Part shown: piece by piece, positions 6,135 through 10,331 of the stretch
Layout: each line of letters begins with the position of its first letter
How positions within the stretch are numbered: the first letter of the stretch is position 1
Assembly (NCBI GenBank): GCA_036266155.1
Contig: DATANR010000023.1
Coordinates: 1 to 10,331, forward strand
DNA length: 10,331 bases
Reading direction: 5' to 3'
Source of the DNA: SIAJ01 sp036266155
GTDB lineage: Bacteria; Planctomycetota; Planctomycetia; Gemmatales; Gemmataceae
Made by a program: the position numbers and the translations under genes
Notes under the pieces: generated by a model
Seen by the model: only the letters and a program-made list of their open reading frames with translations
Database searches by the model: none
Told to the model about the DNA's origin: nothing

Positions 6135-6350
6135 TTAAGAGCCAGCTTTTTCGGATGGCACGCGAAGCGTGATCTGTCCGTCGAGCGGGATTGCGTCGAG
6201 AACGACGTTGAAACCCTTGCCGTCCTGGTGCGGGAACGCGACCCCGATTTTGGTCCAGTAGCCTTCGGCCTGTCCGTTCCGGTTCCTCACTTGGTAGGCG
6301 TAGAACGCCGGCTTGGTTGCTTTGGTTGGGTTGCTCTTCTTGGTTGTCAT
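6135..6350 (-). CDS. Small conserved-looking protein of unknown function
   Basis: The 71-aa product starts with a Lys/Thr-rich tail (MTTKKSNPTKATKP). The core reads AFYAYQVRNRNGQ, then GYWTKIGVAFPHQDGKGF, then LDAIPLDGQITLRVP. It looks all-beta. From memory it matches a family of short hypothetical proteins common on plasmids and islands of alphaproteobacteria and other bacteria, marked by 'W..IG.AF.H.DGKGF…LDA.PLDG…LR'. The function is unknown. AAGGAG lies six bases before the ATG in the shared hairpin leader. The next gene on the strand (5853-6080) follows after 54 bp, so the two may be cotranscribed. Gene reality is supported by the start signal, composition and remembered similarity; the role is not known. 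Confidence 0.75.
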   Translation of the reverse strand: MTTKKSNPTKATKPAFYAYQVRNRNGQAEGYWTKIGVAFPHQDGKGFNVVLDAIPLDGQITLRVPSEKAGS

Positions 6351-6395
6351 AACGATCTCCTTGTTTTGGTTTGCCAGCCGCGACTACCGCGGCCG
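6351..6395 (-). promoter_or_regulatory. Leader hairpin + AAACCAAAACAAGGAG before the 71-aa gene
   Basis: A perfect stem GCCGCG/CGCGGC with loop GTAGT (6377-6393, extendable by a G·U pair) is followed by TGGC, AAACCAAAACAAGGAG, six bases and ATG. Stem position, AAACCAAA block and ribosome site match the methyltransferase leader almost base for base outside the stem. Confidence 0.6.
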
Positions 6396-6793
6396 TTCTG
6401 CCCAGCGACTCGACAGACCTATTGGGCGGAGCTTGAAAAGCGTGCGGGGCAAGCGAACGTTGGGGGAGACCTTCAGGGGGAACCGACGTGGCAGCTAGAG
6501 CCGTCCGAACTGGTCTGTAAGCAGGAAAGCAGAAAACGGCCGTGTATCCGGCAGGCCTAACCCTAAACCAAGGGGTCCGTGTTCTTATGGCAACAGAGCA
6601 GCCCAAACTGCACCATCCCGGCAGTGTTTCAAGCAGGGAAATACAGGAACCGAGTGCGGAAAGGCTTCACTTGACCAATGGCGGAGTCATCCGGCGAAAC
6701 CAGACGGCTTCAAGAACTTTCGGACGCAATACGATACGGTCAGGAATTGCATTCGCGTTGCCAGAACCGCTGGCCGAGCCGAGGCCGGGCGGG
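6396..6793. other. Non-coding gap between the recombinase 3' end and the small genes
   Basis: I see no convincing gene. An open plus-strand frame from 6542 or 6587 overlaps the recombinase 3' end in antisense and has unstructured, Arg/Pro/Ser-rich translation. A short GGCC-flanked repeat lies near 6773-6787, close behind the recombinase stop, but it is too weak to call a terminator. Promoters for the small genes probably lie here. Confidence 0.35.
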
Positions 6794-7783
6794 TCAAATC
6801 GAGATTCGCTCAACCAAACTGCGAGTGACTTTCTTCGGCCTGCGGTCGTAGAGCCGCGTGGTCCTCGGATCCGCGTGGCCGGCCAAATACTGGACGTCGC
6901 CAAGCGGAACGCCCTGTGTCAAAAGATCCGTGCATGTCGCCACACGAAAGGAGTGAGGGCTTAAATACAGTGGTAGCCCAGCGAAGCGCAGCCTTCGCTT
7001 CACCATCCGCCAGATATCTGTGCCGGACATGGCGAGTCCAGTTAAAGCCCCGGTGCGGCCAGCCAAGGTTGGAAAGAGCGGAGTGAGCGGAGAAGAGAAT
7101 TCCGTCGTCGTCTCGTCGAGCAGCTTCAGGAGCAGCAATTCGAGGTCGTGCCGGACTGGAATCGACCGATGCTTGCCACCCTTTTCCCCAAATGCGAGGG
7201 TATACTGGCTCCCATCAAAAGACAGGTCTTTTCGCCGGAGCTTGCCGACGGCGCCGGCTCTGGCGGCGGTGTAGATGAGGGTCGCGATTACTGCCTTGTC
7301 GCGGAGTCCGACTAATGTCGCGTCGTCGATCGAGTCGAGCAGCGCCCTCGCCTGGACTGGGGTAATCTCGGGCGTCTTGCCTTCAACCACCTCGTAGCGT
7401 TCCGCGCGGACGCTCGCGGCCGGATTCAGAATGAGCACATGCCGAAGGACAAGAGCATCAAAGAAGCCACGCAGAGCGGCCAAGATCAATTTCTTGGTCG
7501 GTGGCGAAGCCGAAAGCCGATCGAGGTACGTCCCAACCATTCCCGGCGTGATCCTCTCGATGGCGACGCCTTTCCATTCGGCCCACTTCAGAAAGTTCCG
7601 GACGGAACGGCCATAGACGGTGCGCGTATGCCGGTTGCGGATGCGGCCGATGAAGAACTCATCCCACGCGAAGTGGGCAGCCGGGCCAAGTAGGGCAAGT
7701 GATGAAGGGACAGTGGACTGACGGCAAAGCGGGAGCGGTTCCAAGGTTTCGAGCACTGCGAGCGTATGGAGATTATCCGTCAT
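6794..7783 (-). CDS. Tyrosine recombinase / integrase
   Basis: A phage-integrase-family recombinase that would cut and rejoin DNA strands through a 3'-phosphotyrosine, integrating or excising the element. In numbering from the ATG at 7783 (329 aa) the catalytic set is complete: Arg175 (TAARAGAVGKLR), Lys204 (GEKGGKHRSIPV), His277-x-x-Arg280 (SPHSFRVATCTDLL), His303 (YLAGHADPRTTR) and the nucleophile Tyr312 (RLYDRR). Residues about 33-125 form the helical SAM-like core-binding domain. The frame stays open to 7858, but the extra 25 residues (MFASSAHLAFKL…) look non-native; neither start has a good ribosome site, so the start is uncertain. It is the outermost element gene on the right side, the usual place for an integrase next to an attachment site. 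Confidence 0.88.
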   Translation of the reverse strand: MTDNLHTLAVLETLEPLPLCRQSTVPSSLALLGPAAHFAWDEFFIGRIRNRHTRTVYGRSVRNFLKWAEWKGVAIERITPGMVGTYLDRLSASPPTKKLILAALRGFFDALVLRHVLILNPAASVRAERYEVVEGKTPEITPVQARALLDSIDDATLVGLRDKAVIATLIYTAARAGAVGKLRRKDLSFDGSQYTLAFGEKGGKHRSIPVRHDLELLLLKLLDETTTEFSSPLTPLFPTLAGRTGALTGLAMSGTDIWRMVKRRLRFAGLPLYLSPHSFRVATCTDLLTQGVPLGDVQYLAGHADPRTTRLYDRRPKKVTRSLVERISI

Positions 7784-8189
7784 ATGGCGGACATAGTGGC
7801 ACAGAACAAGCCGTCCGACAACAAGTTTAAACGCGAGATGGGCGCTCGAAGCGAACATATAAGGGGATGCAGTTGCGTCGCTGCGTCCCTGCGTCCCCTT
7901 TTCTTGTCAATAGGGCATAGTCGGAAAAGGCACGATGGCAGGGTCGAGAAGTGCCGGGAAAAAGCGGGGGTCGAAGTCCGGTTTCGGCCTTGATCCTAAT
8001 TGGCACGGCAGGGGCGTTCTGTACATACAATAGCCTCCACGCCGACCACCGGCACAGAGACGGGCGACTCGAAGGGATGCAAGTCGCCGTCTTCCATCAG
8101 AATGACCTTGCTCCATGCCTTCGACCGGGAAGGCGAAAAGGACGGGAGAGCCGCCGATTGTGAACAAAGAATCAGTGGGAGGGGGCGGA
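7784..8189. other. Gap between the divergent recombinase and phosphatase genes
   Basis: Apart from the REP-like hairpin at 7861-7905, no gene can be supported. The frames on both strands give Arg/Pro/Ser-rich translations without family character. The probable right end of the mobile element lies somewhere in 7784-7905, and promoters for both flanking genes should lie here, but no tRNA, att repeat or clear -35/-10 pair is visible. Confidence 0.35.
7861..7905 (+). repeat. REP-like hairpin, copy 1
   Basis: GGGGATGCAG pairs with CTGCGTCCCC (one G·U pair), flanked by AA and TT. The loop repeats the GCTGCGTCC motif, and TTTTCTT follows. The last 26 bases are identical to the end of copy 2 at 9745-9783, and both copies have the same orientation. 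Confidence 0.7.
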
Positions 8190-9671
8190 ATGACCGCATC
8201 TACCCAAGTTCCCACCTTGCAAGTGGCCGAACTTACTCGGCAGGCCACGGAAAAATGGGCCACACGCAAACAGGCAGGAACTGACCGACTGCAAGCTTGG
8301 CTGGAAGCCGAGGTTGAACTTCTTTGTAAGGTGGCAGACTTGGACGGGCGATTGACCCACGCCCAAGAATTCATCGACCGGCTGCTCGCCAAGCACACGC
8401 ATGATAAACGGCGGCTAACTGCGGAGCATGCGGTTAGCCGCATCTTGGGGGTGTCCGAGACATTCATCGACGCCGCCCCGAAACTCGCTCAAGCGATCTG
8501 TGAAAATCTTGATTGGGATGTGGGGGTGATTTGGAGGGTGGACCCGGATGCCGACCTCCTGCGGTGTGTGGAAGTCTGGCACGCCCCGCACGTCGCCTTC
8601 ACGACCTTTGAGCGAGATGCCCGGCTACGGACTTTCTCACGGGGGATGGGGTTGCCCGGTCGTGTTTGGGCCAAAAACGCACTGGTCTGGATGCCCGACG
8701 TGACTGCCGAAGACAACTTCCAAGGAACGCCAAGTGCAGGCGAGGAGGAAGTGCATGGGGCCATCGGCTTTCCGGTTCACAACGGGACGGAGTTCCTCGG
8801 TGTTCTGGAGTTTTTCAGCCGAGAAGTCCGGCAACCCGATGAAAACCTCAGCGAGATGATGACCAGCATCGGTAGCAACATCAGTCAGTTCATCGAACGC
8901 CGGACGGCTGAAACCGAGTTGCACACGCAAGAGTCTAACCACCGTATCGGACGGGAGATTCAACAGGGACTCCTGCCCAAGACTATGCCCCGGTTGCCGG
9001 GCTTCCAAATCAGCGGACGGTCGCTCGCCGCCGACAGTGTTGGGGGTGACTGCTTCGATTTCATTCCCATGTCCATCGAGAGCCGAGACTGCCTCGGTGT
9101 GGTCATAGCGGATGCCAGTGGGCATGGGATCGGTTCCGCCCTGCTGGTGGGGCAAACCCGTGCCTATCTGAGTGCGTTGGCACTGGCTTGTTCTGATGTT
9201 GGCCTTCTTCTCGATCTCACCAACTATCGCCTTGCGGTTGATATGCCGTCGGACCACTTCGTGACGGCCTTCTTCATGAGCCTCGATCCCCACACTCGTT
9301 CCCTGATCTACGCCGGTGCAGGTCACTTGCCGGGCTACATTCTCGATCAGAGAGGGCAGACCAGAGAGGTTCTCCCCAGCACCGGCCTTCCTCTTGGGAT
9401 CGACCCGGCGAGCAAGTTTCCAGCATCTCCTGCGATCACCTTGGCGCCGGGCGAACTGGTCTTGCTGATTACAGACGGGATAGTGGAGGCGGCGTCATCG
9501 GATGGCAGCCTCTTCGGAACTGACCGCACGCTGGCTATCGTTCGGCGGCATCAGCATCAGATGCCGGATGAAATTCTCACAGCCCTCTTCGATGCCGTGG
9601 GCGACTTCTGCGAACACAAATGCCATGACGACATGACAGCCGTTATCCTCAAAGTCGAAGGAGATGCCTGA
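8190..9671 (+). CDS. GAF domain–PP2C/SpoIIE (RsbU-like) protein serine phosphatase
   Basis: The 493-aa protein, numbered from the ATG at 8190, is cytoplasmic with no membrane segment. After a helical, probably coiled-coil region (about 10-75) comes a GAF-type sensor (about 78-240) with the typical GMGLPGRVW and GAIGFPV segments. A linker helix leads to the PP2C/SpoIIE phosphatase (about 260-490), entered by QQGLLPKTMPRLPGF. Metal-binding acidic residues are in place: GGDCFDF (Asp287), ADASGHG (Asp308), TDG (Asp429) and DDMT (Asp480/481). Such proteins dephosphorylate anti-sigma-factor antagonists in partner-switching pathways, and the GAF domain would sense a ligand or redox state; no partner gene is present here. 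The start is chosen because GGGAGGGGG lies just before it; the frame remains open to 8115. It sits between two REP-like hairpins. Confidence 0.88.
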   Translation: MTASTQVPTLQVAELTRQATEKWATRKQAGTDRLQAWLEAEVELLCKVADLDGRLTHAQEFIDRLLAKHTHDKRRLTAEHAVSRILGVSETFIDAAPKLAQAICENLDWDVGVIWRVDPDADLLRCVEVWHAPHVAFTTFERDARLRTFSRGMGLPGRVWAKNALVWMPDVTAEDNFQGTPSAGEEEVHGAIGFPVHNGTEFLGVLEFFSREVRQPDENLSEMMTSIGSNISQFIERRTAETELHTQESNHRIGREIQQGLLPKTMPRLPGFQISGRSLAADSVGGDCFDFIPMSIESRDCLGVVIADASGHGIGSALLVGQTRAYLSALALACSDVGLLLDLTNYRLAVDMPSDHFVTAFFMSLDPHTRSLIYAGAGHLPGYILDQRGQTREVLPSTGLPLGIDPASKFPASPAITLAPGELVLLITDGIVEAASSDGSLFGTDRTLAIVRRHQHQMPDEILTALFDAVGDFCEHKCHDDMTAVILKVEGDA

Positions 9672-9690
9672 CCACGACGCCGAGACGTGG
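9670..9690 (+). other. Small inverted repeat at the phosphatase stop
   Basis: ACCACG and CGTGGT form a 6-bp stem around a 9-base loop, directly after the phosphatase stop codon. There is no T-run. It is minor and may be incidental. Confidence 0.2.
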
Positions 9691-9744
9691 TTCAGTGAGG
9701 CGGAGTCAACTTCGGGATGAGCTTCTGCGGCACGAGGAAAAATC

Positions 9745-9783
9745 AAAGGGGACGCAGGCTGCGTCCCTGCGTCCCCTTTTCTT
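9745..9783. terminator. REP-like hairpin, copy 2, probable bidirectional terminator
   Basis: AAAGGGGACGCAG pairs perfectly with CTGCGTCCCCTTT around a GC-rich loop. On the plus strand TTTTCTT follows the stem; on the minus strand the stem is followed by TTTGATTTTTCC. It sits between two convergent genes (stops at 9671 and 9786) and could end both. It is a direct repeat of the hairpin at 7861-7905. Confidence 0.65.
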
Positions 9784-9785
9784 AT

Positions 9786-10331
9786 CTACGAGAACTTCGA
9801 CGTTCCGCCCGGCGTGGTCGTGAACGTCGCCGTGACTGTGTCTCCCGTCGCTAGCCCATACGTGGTTGCGGCAAAAGAGTAGGTTCCACCCATCGCGTTC
9901 ACCGCGACGCGCGTCACAAAGTAGTAGTTGTTGTTACAGATTTGGTAGAACTCGATCCATCCTGCAGTACCTGTCGGGTAATTCACCGTAATCAGGGAAG
10001 TAGGAGGTACTATGATCGGCACCCCTGTCGGTGGTAACGCGAACGAGTTGATCGGCCCCGCGACGTTGGCGAGATAGTCATTTTCGCCCACGTAGGTCGG
10101 GGTTCCACCCGAAACGTCGACGCCGTACTGATTGTTGTAGCCGATGACATTGGCACGCGGGTCGTAGGCCGGTGCGGTCGCTCCGCGCGGGAACGGAACG
10201 CCGATGATGTTTCCCGAACCCGGGGGGGAACCAGCGGGCAGCAAGACGCCGCTGCCGCCAAAGGGGTCGACGAAACCATTGCCGAGGTGCTCGCCGTTCA
10301 GGCCGACGCCGATGTAGTTGCCCTGGACCAT
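9786..10331 (-). CDS. C-terminal part of a large secreted beta-helix protein, 5' end outside window
   Basis: The visible 181 residues are the end of a larger protein; the Met at the window edge is internal in pattern and not evidence of a start. Residues about 1-85 carry loosely repeated turns such as VQGNYIGVGLNGEHLGNG, SGNIIGV, NVIGYNNQYGVDVSGG and YVGENDYLAN. This is the N-x-I-x-G-N style of right-handed parallel beta-helix (pectate-lyase/NosD-like) surface proteins that are common and very large in planctomycetes. The last 80 residues form a beta-sandwich-like closing domain ending GDTVTATFTTTPGGTSKFS, resembling the 'ITATATDPAGNTSEFS' endings of that group. It is presumably exported, though the signal peptide is not in the window. 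The stop lies two bases from the REP-like terminator. Confidence 0.72.
   Translation of the reverse strand: MVQGNYIGVGLNGEHLGNGFVDPFGGSGVLLPAGSPPGSGNIIGVPFPRGATAPAYDPRANVIGYNNQYGVDVSGGTPTYVGENDYLANVAGPINSFALPPTGVPIIVPPTSLITVNYPTGTAGWIEFYQICNNNYYFVTRVAVNAMGGTYSFAATTYGLATGDTVTATFTTTPGGTSKFS

Larger units (their letters stand above)
1..7860. mobile_element. Mobile-element block (integrative/conjugative-type or integrated plasmid), left end outside window
   Basis: This stretch groups genes typical of a transmissible element: a partition pair (parA and a ribbon-helix-helix gene), an orphan DNA methyltransferase, a MobF relaxase-helicase, small accessory genes and a tyrosine recombinase. To the right of the recombinase the gene content changes to a signalling phosphatase and a secreted beta-helix protein, which look chromosomal. 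The right boundary is therefore placed loosely just beyond the recombinase start, before the first REP-like hairpin at 7861. I see no tRNA gene and no obvious att direct repeat, so the exact edge is a guess. No type IV secretion, coupling-protein or replication-initiator gene lies in the window, so it cannot be decided whether this is self-transmissible, mobilisable or a plasmid. Confidence 0.5.

Noticed and set aside
6542..6964. 140-aa plus-strand open frame across the recombinase 3' end
   Set aside because: It lies half antisense to the recombinase and has Arg/Pro/Ser-rich, unstructured translation. An AAACCAAGGGG stretch before its inner ATG recalls the shared leader, but it has no hairpin and is spaced too far.
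7935..8033. 32-codon plus-strand frame (MAGSRSAGKKRGSKSG…, ending GRGVLYIQ) with AAGG five bases upstream
   Set aside because: It is too short and has no recognised family. It may be real, but there is nothing beyond a modest ribosome site to support it.
7996..8199. Minus-strand frame with the segment MEDGDLHPFESPVSV between recombinase and phosphatase
   Set aside because: No ribosome site is seen, it overlaps the phosphatase start, and no family is recognisable. It could be a gene remnant but cannot be supported.

Overview
The window looks like GC-rich planctomycete DNA, probably of the Gemmata/Gemmataceae type. That guess rests on the style of the proteins: a TrwC-like relaxase with the 'SAAGARSYF…LAREDYY' start, a secreted beta-helix protein with 'QGNYIG' repeats at the right edge, and a GAF–SpoIIE phosphatase. 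It is an inference; no rRNA or other phylogenetic marker is present.

Layout. Positions 1 to about 7,800 read as accessory DNA from a mobile element (integrative/conjugative element or integrated plasmid). On the minus strand, going right to left, lie parA, a small ribbon-helix-helix partner gene, and an orphan beta-type DNA methyltransferase, followed by the start of one more small gene at the left edge. Between parA and the relaxase lies a divergent non-coding region (2169-2643). It holds a strikingly regular 4-bp-periodic array and then several palindromes. Rightward from it run a full-length MobF relaxase-helicase (918 aa) and a small gene overlapping it by 4 bp. Facing these are two small minus-strand genes of unknown function and a minus-strand tyrosine recombinase (6794-7783). 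Right of the recombinase the content changes. A GAF–PP2C/SpoIIE phosphatase (8190-9671) sits between two direct copies of a REP-like hairpin (7861-7905 and 9745-9783). The 3' end of a large beta-helix surface protein then runs off the right edge. This last part is probably host chromosome.

How the parts may work together. ParA plus the ribbon-helix-helix protein match a type Ib (ParF/ParG-like) partition cassette, and the array beside parA is the natural centromere candidate. The relaxase would nick and unwind DNA for transfer, the recombinase would integrate or excise the element, and the methyltransferase would protect it. No type IV secretion or coupling-protein gene is visible here.

Two observations stand out. 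(1) 2201-2392 is a register-perfect run of 48 tetranucleotides with consensus C-H-D-G: 32 of 48 match CNNG exactly, G never occurs at position 2, and C never occurs at position 3. (2) Three separate minus-strand genes (methyltransferase and both small genes) share a 5' leader: a perfect hairpin, then AACCAAA, then a GGAG ribosome site, then ATG. This suggests common post-transcriptional or operator control of the element's accessory genes.
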